Assembly: GCA_010094025.1 (NCBI GenBank)
Contig: ML991826.1
Coordinates: forward strand, 147,145 to 211,144
Reading direction: 5' to 3'
Length of the DNA stretch: 64,000 nt
Origin: Viridothelium virens
Taxonomy: Eukaryota; Ascomycota; Dothideomycetes; Trypetheliales; Trypetheliaceae
Part shown: positions 1 to 11,999 of the stretch, piece by piece
Layout: each line of letters opens with the position of its first letter
Position numbering within the stretch: the stretch's first letter is position 1
Program-made: the position numbers and the translations under genes
Notes under the pieces: model-generated
What the model was told of the DNA's origin: nothing
The model's database searches: none
What the model saw: only the letters and a program-made list of their open reading frames with translations

Positions 1-89
1 ATATCATCAACTCAACGAGGCCTTCGAGTTGAACTCTTGTTTCAACCCGGCGTCCGTAAAGTCTCGTTGCCGCGCTACCCTCTCACCCA

Positions 90-1624
90 TCAAATTAACA
101 ATGCAGCCACGAGAGCCACCACGCACATTCCAATCGAACACCTCTCTCTCCCCGTCCATGCTCCACCCTTCACAGGGGAACTACTCGCCAGTCCACCTCC
201 CCCGCTCGTCCCACTTCCCGATCCCGCCCCCGGCCCAGCAGTCGGAGTCGCGCTCGCCGTCCCATTCCCACTACTCTCCGTCACGACCCAAACCTCGCCC
301 GTCGAATCCGAGCTCATGAACAGCCTCCCCTTACTATCCCACGCGAGCCCGACGGGGCGGAAGCACTGATCCGGGCAGTTCGAGTTGTCTGCATTCGTCA
401 TGACGTCCACGAGCGCAGTGGAGCTATTGCTGGGCTCCGTTGGCGAGCCCGTAGCAAAGGAGACAGCGCCTAGCTTGTAGCCCGACGGCTGCGTCCGGTC
501 CCAGCTGCCGTGGAAGGTGACCCAGGCGGTGGTGCCGGCTGGGTTGAAGAGGATGTCGAGGGGCGCCATGTGTGCCTGGAAGGTGAGGCGGGGCGCGACG
601 GTGCCGGAGGCGCAGCTCGCGTCGTTGTTGGTGGAGTTGAGGTCGCCGATGGCGAAGGGGCTGCCGAGTTGGAGACCGGTGTTGTTGGGGATTGCGGAGA
701 CGTTCCAGGCGGTGAAGCAGGTCGGGTAGCCAAAGTTGGCGCCTTGTTGTGCGTAGGTGGTACCGTTGAGGTAGCCCAGGAAGTTGAGCTCCTCGCCTGG
801 GTTGTTCTCGTGGATGTCGACGCCGCTGCGGTTCATCTGGTCGACGGAATTCTCGACGGTGTAGATGCCGCCGGCTAGAGGCTCCTCGTCGACACCAACA
901 TCGTTGCGGAGGCCCCAGCCGAGGAGACGGCCGTCGCTGTCGAAGTTGTAGGTATGGGTTTGGTTGAGGAGGTTGAAGGATTTGACTTGACTGTGGCCAG
1001 AGGTAATCGCTTCAGCAATAGGATCGATGTTGGCAGTGCTTCCTCTCGTAACAATAAGCGTCCCATTGACTTTCTTGGATAAGAGAAGAGTTCGCGTCGT
1101 GTGGTCTGAAGTGCTCATGCCTGTGATGATTGAAGAGTTGGAAGATGTCGTGCTGCCGGTCGAAGGATCATAGGACCAGGCATATACAGCTTCAGGGTTT
1201 GACGCATACAAGGTCCGACCATCCGCTGTCATCTCAATTCCATGGTTGAGCTATTGAAAAAGATTCGTTAGCCGAAGTGTCATTATCATGTGAGAATAAG
1301 ATGAGAATATACCGAGCTGTCGACGACAACATCATGGCTGCTGTTGACACTGACGCAACCTCCGCCCCCGTCGTTCAATTGTAGACTTGTCAAGCCATAT
1401 CCAGATTGCACAACTAAAAGTCTCCCTTGGGTATCGAACATAATACCACGGGGCTTAGTAAGGTTAGTCGCCACTAATTGCGCCTCGAATCCAGGGGCCA
1501 ATGAGGGCGCAGGATATGCTGGTTTTAGGGTATTTGAGCATGATGAGCCAGAGCCGTAGCCCTGCGCTGCCACAACGCCTAGAAGTGAAACAAACGAGAA
1601 TACAAGGTTAAGAGGTTGGGCCAT
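90..1624 (-). CDS. Secreted PQQ-type glucose/sorbosone dehydrogenase-like protein (AA12-like), probably GPI-anchored
   Basis: The predicted protein has 490 residues from two exons (1624-1313 and 1250-90). The intron runs GTATATTC to TTTTCAATAG, and the junction is in phase 0, reading on into LNHGIEMTADGRTLYAS. The first 21 residues form a signal peptide ending at AAQG. The body has the layout of the soluble sorbosone/glucose dehydrogenase six-bladed propeller: PRGIMFDTQGRLLVVQ near residues 60-75, HGIEMTADGRTLYAS near 107, and GLAWDSKGRLFMSSDSTGEV near the end. Family members oxidise sugars outside the cell using PQQ. The C-terminus is a Gly/Ser spacer followed by a hydrophobic tail (CVVALVAALLI), which suggests a GPI anchor. 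I see no cellulose-binding or cytochrome domain. Family placement comes from motif memory; the substrate is unknown. Confidence 0.82.
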
Positions 1625-3391
1625 TGTATCGGATAGTCGGGATAGATCTAGGGAACAATGCTGGCCTGATGTGGTTCAGGTTATCGAGTCTCAGAAGTTT
1701 GCGCGCAACTTTCAGGCAGTTTATCATATGAACCCAACCTTCTTTTGTATCACATAGAAGGTGCGACTCAGGATCAAGTCAATTAGGCTGTCGGCACCTT
1801 GAATTCCACGGCGGCACAAAGTCATGAACCAGAACTCCTCACCTTTGTTGTCTTGCTGTCTACTTAAGGACCCCTGCTATGAACGGGCCGTTTCCGCAAA
1901 ACTCATTTCCCCGCGAGGTTCGGCAAGGATGTCGTCGATGATGCGGAGGCCAGTTGGGACGTTCTATTTCAGGCAATCCGCCTGACGATCAAACAGCCGA
2001 AGAACCTCGGTGCGCGTCAGGAGCTCCTTTGGCGTGTTTTTGAGGAGAGCTTGATGGAAGGGGACGGATGTTTCATCTCTCGCTGAGTCGTTCTGCCTGG
2101 GCCTGGTGGGTCGCTCTCGCCGATGACGACGGGGGCGCCTCCCTTGCCTGGATTTAGTAGGACCCTTCCATCCCCTCGAGGTATACACCTTGCACCCTAG
2201 CAAGCCTGGCATCGGAGCCCGACGGAGTTAAACTTTAAGCTTATATTTGGATTTAGTGGCGCATCTAGCACCGTAGGCATGGTACAGTACAGAGTCACAT
2301 TCGGGGATCGTGGGATATCATGTAATTAGGTATGTATTATCGTGCATTAGTACCAAGCAGCCGGGTAATGGCCCGGGTAATCGGCGTTGCGTGACGAGAT
2401 GCTTGTGGCAAGTAGCTTTACAAGATCTCACTCGTCCTCTGCAATGCCACTAGGCTGCAAGAATCTACTAACTTTCGAATTGGTGGCCTTTAACACGCGT
2501 TCGGTACTACAGAGAGGCGGAGCGGCATATCTCGACCTATCGTACCGAGCGAGCTATGAAAGCTCCAAAGTAGCTGTCGACCGGCGCATTCACATAAATA
2601 GTCGAGCAGGTGGAGAATAACAGGTTTTAGACGATCGCGTTCGAGTCAACGCATTTATGAGCGTCCCAGTAAGGCCCATGCAACGCTATGTGTGTGCAAG
2701 CGCGTGTATTTTCGTGTATGTTCCCCGAGGAAGCCTAAGCCGCTATGCCGAAGGCGGGACAGAGGAGACAGGAGAAAGGGAAACACTTTTAGAACAGAAT
2801 GATCTTGGTTAAAACAGTGGTACAACAGAAGCGACAAAATACAACTTAAAACCCACAAAGGCCAGCCATGTTTGTAGGATGGGCCGGGCATGCCCCCTCT
2901 TTCTTTTTGTACAGACCCGTAGAAATCCTCTGCTTCGATAGTATGGTTGGAACAGGGAAATCCTAAACCATCTTCTCTACACAAAAAGAAAATTGTAGAG
3001 GCTTGAAGCCTGATTCGCCTTTAGAAAGCAAAATGCCACTGCTGTAGGCATAGCAGATGAACCACGGAGCCAGTGGCAAAGTTGCCTTCTAAAGGCCAGT
3101 AGAAAACCCCCCTCAGTGTGCCGATCCAGATTTATTCCTTCCTATCAGCCCTCGAGAACGCCATTATGACCCTTGGAAAACAGAGAACAAGCAGACACAC
3201 GATGCCATTAAACGCTCAAATGCACGAAAGGTGCGGCAGGGCCGGGCAGCTTGGAGTCTGCAGCCGCAATGCAGTGAAGTAGAAGAAATTCTTTATTTAG
3301 TGGAGATCTATGACATCCATTCGAAGCACTTTTTGGGATGCTGCTAGCTCTTAGAGTTCGGCAGCAGTCGGTCTTCGTTAAATCATGATAT
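1625..3391. other. Intergenic region with a coding-like relic
   Basis: This stretch lies upstream of the AA12-like gene and downstream of the next minus-strand gene. I see no complete gene. Plus-strand 1922-2086 is an open frame without a start codon whose translation looks protein-like (it includes ARQELLWRVFEESLMEGDG), so it may be the remains of a lost gene. Nothing else is recognisable. Confidence 0.4.
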
Positions 3392-6300
3392 TCACATGAC
3401 TGTCATTAGTCGCATCTGCTGTGCGAGGTCGTTCTCCTTATTTTGATAATTTTCATCGGACATTACTGCTTGATCGGAAGTGGAATTGGGAGATCGTCGG
3501 GTTTTGGATTTCCGTCGAGTGGGTGTTGTCGTCTGGGACTCATCACCCGGATCTCGGAAGATATGGGCCAGTGGTGACTCTTCGGGCTTGGGCGAATTCA
3601 TGGGACTCATGTAGAGCCCTTCAGCTTCGCGAAGGCCTTCCTTGACCTTACGCATCAACCCATTGACATATGGAACGATGTGTTTCAACGTTGCCGTGTC
3701 GAAGGGAACCTTTTTCGTGGGTTGCTGATCAGAGCCGGTGCCCGCTTTGACCCATCGTTGCTGTAACGCTTCGATGACGGATTTGGCAACTGCTTCAGAG
3801 TCCTTACGAGGCCTGGTACGAGTATGGTGGTCTGTTCTAGGGAAGCTCTCCTCCGCAGCCTCAGTCTTTAAAGCGGACGGCAATTCCCGATTAAAGACGT
3901 CGTCTTCTGGTAGAATACCTGATCTGCGCTTCCTGCGGCTATTGTTCGGGGCCGGTGGTGCAGGTTCGTCGAAGGCGTCTGCATCGTGACCCGGTGATGA
4001 TGGCGATGCTCTTTGTGGGAGCAGAGTGCCATCTTCTTGTTCTTGATCCGCTAACTCTATCATCGCATCAACCTCTTTCCACGTATTAGCGTCTGACCCT
4101 TCCATTATGCCCAATGATACGGCCCGGACGCGAAGTTCCTTGAGCTCTTCGATGAGTATGCCCCATTCCTTAAGCAGTCCGATATTTGCAAGGACGTTGC
4201 TTTGTCGTTCGCGAATTGAGTGGGGCACAAACATGGCCATGCCGCTATCTGCCCGGGAATCAATGATTTCGGTAGGGTTCTTCATGTCTACCTCGTCTGG
4301 GCCGGTGAAATCAAAGTCGTCATTCCAGTCTTCCGAAACGCCTTTGCTTCCGACACCCCACGTGCCAAATTTATTCATGACGACTTGTTCTCGCTTGCCG
4401 TTGGTATCCGGAACAACGGGTACACTCTGACTTCGAGCGTGGACGGCACTTGGTATCCTTCGACCGACTGAGCGGCTGCCTCGAGTTTCTGCGTCTTTTT
4501 TACCATGAACCGTACGAGGACGTGGTGGATTGTGATTGTCAGGAGTTCGATCTATCGGCTGCTCAGACCAATCAAAAATACTGGGTTTAGCGTCCCGGTC
4601 TTGATTCTCATTGAGTATCTTCTGCGGCGTTGTTGGGGAGGACCCATGGTTAGATGACAGAGTGAGGTTGTGCGAGAAAGCTGGGCCCAGCGTTGCAGAA
4701 ACAGTCGCTGCGAGTGTTGGAAGACCTGATACTTTGTCTCCCTCATCGTCGTCAACAGACCACATGCTTTCGTCGTCATTTGGTTGAGGATCCCATTCTA
4801 AGGTTCCCAAACTAAGGGGCCGTGCTTTTTCTGGTGGGGACGAGTGTAGTTCAGGTAGTATAGGAGGTGTGTTACGACGCTGAGTAGACGCAGGTGAATC
4901 TGTGTTTTGGCGATCGATGGGCATGACCGTGTGAACGGGTGTGGAAATGCTTTCCTCTTCTTCCTTGATTGTCGGTCGCATGTGAGGATCTTGTTCTTGG
5001 AAAGTTCCTTTTGGTAGCAGATCTCGTAGAGCATGGACTTTGAACGTGTTAGGCAGCGGTGGAGGAGATTCATTGAAAATCGTTTCAAGACGTGGTCCTC
5101 GAGCACCTGAACTACTTCTGGTGGCACCTGTCCGTACGGAATCATAAGCTGTGTCGCTTTGTCCGTCAAAGTCCTCGTCATCCGGAGAGGCCAGAACACG
5201 ATTTTCATTGTCAGATCCTATCAGCGTAGAGCCTCGATCTGAGGGATCAATTGACTGCCGCGATGAGCGGAGAATATTCGTAGGTGATGGAAGGGATTGC
5301 TTCGCAGAAGAAGGTCGAAGACTTCTTGGTGCACTTGAGATACGCGAAAGGTTGGCACGATTTGAAGAATCTACCAGGATAGAGGGCGTAGACGCGTGTC
5401 GAGGACGGCCAGGTCCAGAGCCAATTTGAAACTTGTGATGCTTGCCAGCGAACGGTTCTGAATGTGAAAGATCTCGACGTTTCGGTGGTGGTTCTATGTC
5501 TTCCTTTGGAGTCACGCTCACCCAATTACCCATAACGGGAGGATTTGGAGCGGATGACACTCGCTTTCCTGACTTTCGTCGAAGCAGTTTGCTGCGCGAC
5601 GCTTTTGAAGAGTGCGGGAGTTTGAAGAGCTGTGGCGGGGTGGGCATGAAGTCCCCTAGGGAGAAGGAGCGTCGTTGTCGAGCGCTGTCGTCCGTCGGAG
5701 TAGAGCTGGCAGGTGCCATGTTGAGAGGTGAAGATGTGAACGAGACCACGCCTGCCGGTGTTACTGGTCTGCTTCCGAAAAACACACTGTCACCATCTTG
5801 GCTAAGGGTCTCGTCTATGTCCAAGGAAGAAGACTGAATCGTCTTGGCTAGGATCAATGTAGGGTGATATTTTTCGTCTGGAATAACCCTGCGGATGTTT
5901 CTACCCTCGTCTGACCGATGCCGCTTCTTGGAATCAGAGTCCTTTATCGTCTTTGCACCAAAGAAATGACGCCACTTAACATGAGATTCCTGCGCATTTG
6001 GAGGTTTGAAGAATTCTTGAGCTCCATCGTCCGATCCTATTTCCCAGAGACCAGGGTCGTGCTGAAGAGTTGCGGAACGCTGGTGACTGGTAGCAGGCCG
6101 CCTTAAGGTCGGTACCTTGGAACCGGTTGGTCTCAGAGCAGGATCTCGGAAAGAGGCAGATCGTTTGACCAATTTGTTTGGTGGCAGCGATTGTGGGGCA
6201 CCATTGCTAAGCATTGGTGCTGTTGAGCCAGCATTAGAAAAGGCGGTAGACCCATTAGAGAAAATGGATGGCGAAGCCGGCCTTGGGCTTGATGTTGGCG

Positions 6301-6885
6301 AGGATTCGTGAGACGAGGACACACTTGATAATCGTTTCAACCATGAAGGTCGGGACCTTATGGTGGCCTTGGGATCAAGCTTGTCCATATTACTCTCGTT
6401 GAACGATTGTAGCTCCGAGTCCACTCTAAGCGATTGCCTCGTCGACGGCTCGATATTGGAGCTCCGCCTCGATCTGTCTGAAGCTGTTCGGATCTGCTGA
6501 CCTCTTCGGCTGGAGGGCCGTAGAACTTGTTTCGACAAGCCATACGACGAATCCGGTCGGGAAGATGGGGTGTTTTGAGCAAGGGATGTCAACGGCATTT
6601 CGTCACGCCTTCGATCATCGGCGGTCGACAATTTTCTTTTGGCACTCGATGGTCGGGGGACAGGCAAAGAAGATTCGGGACGACCGAGAGCGTAGCCCAC
6701 GGCGGAGACACCAACGATAGTGCCTGTTGCACAAAGCTGTCACACAAACGGGAGCATGTCAGTGAGGGATTCTGCAAGAAGCCAATTGCAAAAACAAGAG
6801 CATGGGGCAGATCAGATAAGCAGCTGAGAGCAGCAAGCACCGTGTACGCAGAAGGGATCACGTTGAGACCAGCAAACACACGCAT
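3392..6885 (-). CDS. Large disordered conserved protein of unknown function
   Basis: The reading frame is open from 6736 to 3392. It has no ATG near its upstream edge, so a start exon is needed. The best join is a 15-codon exon 6885-6841 (MRVFAGLNVIPSAYT) spliced in phase 0 to 6736 (LCATGTIVGVSAVGYALG), giving about 1129 residues. This junction is an inference, because its donor GTGCTT is weak. Most of the protein is Ser/Pro/Arg-rich and low in complexity. Ordered islands are an acidic WNDDFDF motif near residue 819, a helical segment rich in Leu, Glu and Arg near 865-905 (LLKEWGILIEELKELR), and a C-terminal helix near 1030-1050 (LKHIVPYVNGLMRKVKEGL). The pattern suggests a cytoskeletal or septation scaffold, but I do not recognise the family. 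It sits head to head with GCN20 across 2 kb. Confidence 0.7.
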
Positions 6886-8933
6886 TTGCAGTGAAGAGAG
6901 GGTTGGAAGAGACGGGGCATGGTACCGTTGGGACCGTTTTCATCCTGGTCGGGACTCTTGAGAAGCCGCAGCTACTGCAGGCGGAGGGAGAGAGGGAGGG
7001 TCATGAGAGGGGTCCCAATGGCCGTGATCATGACCATTGTGTGGTGGTCGAGAAAAGGACCGTCCCGCTGGCGTTCGGCGTATCCACGCGAAGATGGTGG
7101 AACAGTCAGTCAATAGTGGAGAGAGAAGACGCTGAGTCTGCAGAGAACAAAACAAGCAGCAAGCTGAGGAAAGGCGCTAGAGCCACGGTTCGCCGCCACA
7201 GAGCGCGGCTCGCAAGAACCGTCCCTGAGAGTGAGAGAGGGCGACGGGGTCGAAGGTTTGGCTAGGAGGGATGGCGTTAGGAGCAGCAGCTGAGGTTGTG
7301 GATGAAGCGAGTCTGCCGGCCAGGGCAGGCCAAGACCAGCAGCATAATAATTAAAACGTCACATAAGAGCGCCGCCCTAGAAAACTAACTGAGAATTACG
7401 ACTGCACTGCGTTCTCTCATGTACCGCGCAATCGTCACGGCTCATCCTACAGATTCTCGCTACGTGCAGTTTACGTGCAGTCTACCTAATATTCTACCCA
7501 TTGCGGACCCATCCCTCCCTCTGTTGTTGGAGCTCGCTCGTGAATCCTTCTTCCCACCACCTTACTGTTGTGCTACTCCCCTCTCCACGCCCGCAACCGC
7601 ATCCTCTTCTGGGCGATCGGCCCTGCTGGTGACCGCGGTGTGCCTGAAGGGGCAAGTGAGCAGTTTCGTCGCCGCAGCCTCGCAAGCTCTGACAGCAACG
7701 ACACGGCTCGGGACTTTCCTCGCAGCCAAGCAGAGCTATGACTGGATTGCAGTGGAGTGATTTGAATGACAAAGAGCGGAACACTTGCTTTCTCCAGCTC
7801 CACTGGATCCTCAGGCAGAAGCCAGCATTGCCCGGGTACGGACGTGCACAGAAGGGCATCACTTTGCCAGATCTGGCATTGCTTCTGGCACTGCGACAAA
7901 AAGCATCAACCCGGCGGATGCCCAAGCCCAATCACGGCGGGCTCTGTCGCTGCCATCGGAAAACTGGAGACGCGAGAGACGAGCAGATGCTGGTCAGTCC
8001 AGCGAGGGGGAGCAAACTTGGGGCCAAGCACGGCACGCGGTGGCGCCATAGCGTAGCGATAAACAAAGGACATTATTGCTCCATAGCTTGTCCCTGATAC
8101 GTACTGGTGACTTAGTTACCACTCTCCACCCGCCCGCACACAAGCTGTCTGACAGTCTTCCGCGTGTCCGAGAGTGAGTGGGCGGGTACGAGTTAGGGGA
8201 GGTGTATACAGAGCCTGAGAGCCCGAATTCAATGGAAAGCAAGCGGCGAGAGGAAAGCAAGGGGGAGCCTGTGTGAGGCCGGTCGAGCTCCAGATCGCCC
8301 GCTGCGTAGTATAGGGCTGGGTTTGCCCCTGCACGCAAGCGCCGTCATCTCCAATGCGAGCGAGTGGAAGAGATGAGGAGGCAACGCGAATCACCGGTCG
8401 CAGCCATGGCAAAATCCTGAACCCGTAGCGCGTCGCTGACGCGAGGAGGCGATGGACTGCTCACGCTTCACTCTTTACCGCTTCCTCGGCTGTTGGGCCT
8501 CTCACCTCAGGATCTGCCTTTCTAGCATTAAAATAGAGCAAGCGATTGAGATCTGACACGCGGGGCACAGCTGCTGCTGGTTACAGGTCCGCCATTCTGC
8601 CAGTGGTAGTAGCAGTAGTAGTATCATGCTTCGAGGGTGACAGCTCGGTGGTACACTGCAGGGACGGACGTCAGCAGTAGGCGTTGTGCGCACATTGATC
8701 TCTCTGCAACACAATTGCGTAAGAGAATGAGAGATTGTACTCTTCCTTTATTTTTCTGTGGGCGTTTCCGATATCGTCTCTATCACCGCTTTTAGGCATC
8801 CGGATGAAGGCCCGCGCGCGTTTGGCCTCCTTAGGCCCCACCACGCCCACCACGCCCACCTAAACTCGCGGGGCTGACCCGCGAGTCTAATTCGCCCCTT
8901 GCTCAGACACGCAACTAACCTTAAGACGTCGAC
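6886..8933. other. Divergent intergenic region between the disordered-protein gene and GCN20
   Basis: This 2-kb region holds the 5' sides of two divergent genes. Several short overlapping open frames occur on both strands (for example 7494-7931 minus and 7738-8097 plus), but none has a recognisable motif or a matching splice pattern. A short tandem of CCCACCACG-like units lies at about 8837-8861, just upstream of GCN20. I see no gene. Confidence 0.5.
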
Positions 8934-11367
8934 ATGGAAGCTGAAATCAGAGCACAAATCCCTAACATCGATCCACTGTTGTCAAATTATGCCACAGGTT
9001 ACTTGACGCATGCTTCAAACGCCTTCACGCCTGATGCCGATCCCACGGCTCCTTCCCCGCTGTCCGAGGCTTCAGAGACGGTGACGGCTTTGCTCGTCTC
9101 TGCATCCGGAGACCAGTCAGCCCAGAACGAGGTTGCAATCCACGATCTTGTGCAGAAATTCATTTCTCGGTTGAACGACCGGAATGGCGTCGATGGTGAA
9201 AGACGGCAGCTGGCCCCATCGGCCAAGAAATTAGCCCAAACCATCCACGTCGGCTCTCAGCGTAATATTTCGTCTACCTTGGGATTAACTGGCGGGAATG
9301 TCGACCTGGAGTCTGCAAACTCACGAAAGGTAGAGTCAAAGGTAGATCGGAAGAAGCTTGAAAAGGCAGAGCGAAAACTCAAGGCCAAACAAGACCGAAA
9401 AGAATTCAAAAATGTCGAGTACGAGGCATCCAGGCTGCTTGACCAACCGAGTGAGACGCAATCCTATGAAGAGTTTTTCATGGCAGTGAACCCTCTCCAG
9501 TTGGGCTCAGACGCACAATCCAAGAGCAAAGACATCAAAGTCGATGGCATTGATGTCTCAATTGGTGGTAAACGCATTCTCAGTGACACCAGCCTCACAC
9601 TTGCGTACGGCCGGCGTTATGGTCTCGTAGGCCAGAACGGTATCGGTAAAAGTACATTGCTTCGTGCATTGAGCCGAAGAGAAGTCTCTATTCCGACTCA
9701 CATCTCTATTCTTCACGTTGAGCAGGAGGTGCGGACACCGCCTTTCCCTTCCCTGATCAATTTTCCCTTCGGTGCGTTGCAACTGACCCTGTCCAGATAA
9801 CGGGTGACGACACTCCTGCGCTACAAGCAGTCTTGGATGCGGATGTGTGGCGGAAACATCTGCTTAAAGAGCAAGCGGTCAGTTTCACTCCCAGTCGGCA
9901 CCCAGATCAATGTCTCATGTCATCCAGAAAATCAGTCAAGAGCTAGCTGAAATTGAGCGAGAGCGGTCATCTATGGCAGACACGTCAGCAGATGCAATTT
10001 CCCTTGACAAGCATCGCGAAGGATTGGACACGACCTTAGGTGATATCCAAGGAAAGCTCGCAGAGATGGAATCCGACAAAGCCGAATCACGGGCGGCAAG
10101 CATTCTTGCAGGTCTCGGCTTTTCCACCGAAAGACAGCAGTTCGCTACCAAGACCTTCTCCGGAGGATGGAGGATGAGGCTCGCATTAGCACGTGCACTG
10201 TTTTGCGAGCCTGACCTCTTACTACTGGACGGTAGGTTTCTTAGATGTTAGGGAGACTACGCGAGGAATACTAATAACTTTCTAGAACCGTCAAACATGT
10301 TGGATGTCCCTTCCATCACCTTCTTGTCGAATTACCTCCAGACCTATCCCAGTACCGTTCTTGTCGTCTCCCACGACCGAGCCTTCCTCAATGAAGTCGC
10401 CACCGATATTGTTCATCAGCATTCCGAAAGACTAGACTACTACAAAGGTGCCAATTTTGATTCCTTTTATGCAACGAAAGAAGAGCGTCGCAAGACCGCC
10501 AAGCGCGAATATGAAAACCAAATGGCGCAGCGGGCACATTTACAAGCCTTCATCGATAAATTCCGATACAATGCCGCCAAATCCTCTGAGGCTCAATCGC
10601 GTATCAAGAAACTGGAGAAGATGCCTGTTCTTGAGGCTCCAGAGGCAGAATACTCTGTTCACTTCAAATTCCCTGAAGTGGAGAAACTATCACCCCCCAT
10701 CATCCAAATGAGCGGGGTCAATTTCGGTTACACTGCTGACAAGCCTCTGCTCAGCAACGTTGACCTTGATGTGCAGCTTGATTCTCGAATCGGCATTGTT
10801 GGGCCCAATGGTGCGGGAAAGACGACGATTCTGAAACTTCTCATTGGTGCCTTACAACCAAGCAAGGGTCTTGTATCGTCGAATCCTCGATTGAGAATGG
10901 GATTCTTTGCACAACATCACGTAGATGCGCTCGACATGAACGACTCCCCCGTCGGTTTCATGGCTAAGCAATATCCCGGCAGGTCTGATGAAGAGTATCG
11001 TCGCCATCTTGGTGCTTTTGGAATTACTGGGATGACAGGCCTACAAAAAATGGCGCTGCTATCAGGAGGCCAGAAGTCACGTGTCGCTTTTGCCTGTTTG
11101 TCCCTGACGAATCCCCATGTCCTTGTTCTCGATGAACCTAGCAATCATCTGGACATTGAAGCAATGGACGCACTTAGTACGGCACTGAAGGAATTCCAGG
11201 GAGGAGTGTTGATGGTCAGTCACGACGTGACAATGCTGCAGAACGTGTGCACAAGTTTATGGGTCTGTGATCATGGCATGATTGAGCACTTTGGTGGGAC
11301 AGTCAAGGATTACAAGAAGAGAATCAGTGCCCAGGCAAATGAGGTGGGCGTAGTACAAGCTCAGTGA
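8934..11367 (+). CDS. GCN20: ABC-F ATPase GCN20, activator of the Gcn2 starvation kinase
   Basis: There are four exons (8934-9728, 9797-9877, 9928-10231, 10286-11367), giving 753 residues, the usual length for GCN20. The introns have clear GT and AG ends, and the last one contains the branch-like sequence CTAATAAC. The N-terminal 200 residues are helical and include a Lys-rich stretch (residues 135-160). The first ABC cassette has Walker [10 protein letters not shown] (233-241), signature [15 protein letters not shown] and Walker B LLLLDEPSNMLD, the last motif being joined across the third intron. The second cassette has Walker [10 protein letters not shown], signature [12 protein letters not shown] and Walker [13 protein letters not shown]. 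There are no membrane segments, as expected for ABC-F. In yeast, Gcn20 with Gcn1 on ribosomes activates Gcn2 on amino-acid starvation. Confidence in family and splice sites is high. Confidence 0.95.
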
Positions 11368-11999
11368 TCCGAGAAACCAAGACATATTATATGCATGTGA
11401 CGAGATAACAAAAATTCTCCCGAAATTTGTACGTAGCTGTGATGATATCTCTAGGTACTAAGTGGTAAGTAGAAGCGGTTCAAACGGAAGCAGTACTGTG
11501 ATCAAATCCTATTTGTTTGCAATACGAAGGGGGTCAGGATTATCGGATGACCTACACCTCCAACACACAAGTAACCCCTGGAAATCGAGTAAAAAGGAAA
11601 GGTACAGATGACGGGCGTCAAAAGTCAAAATCAAGCTTTGCAGCAGGATGATGATGATGGATGATAGACGCATGGGATCTGGTGATGGTGTGGTGCATAG
11701 AAAAACATAGCGAAGCTTGCTTTTGATGGACTAGCCGCTTCAGGAATAGCTGACAGGGGAAGGGCGGACCACTCCGAATAACTCCAAACATCATCCATCC
11801 CCGGATCACTACTACCTTTGTCTGCAACTCATCCCATCCCCGCTCGAATACTCCTGCCATGCTGTGATTCTATGCCAGTGCTTCACGGTCTTTCAATTCC
11901 TTCCTAATTGATCCATCTCTGTGTGGCGACCACGTTCCACGCATCCTCTTCCCCTTTTATCTCTCCCGTCGAAGCAATCACGTTCCAAACACCACCACC
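11368..11999. other. Intergenic region between GCN20 and WHI2
   Basis: This is GCN20 3' sequence followed by the pyrimidine-rich 5' side of the Whi2 gene. The Whi2 start exon is probably here, but I cannot place it. An imperfect GATGATGATGGATGATAG run lies at 11648-11667. No other gene is seen. Confidence 0.45.

Noticed and set aside
5915-6961. Plus-strand frames opposite the large disordered-protein gene
   Set aside because: They are shadows of the Ser/Pro/Arg-rich minus-strand frame, which is continuous for over 1100 codons.
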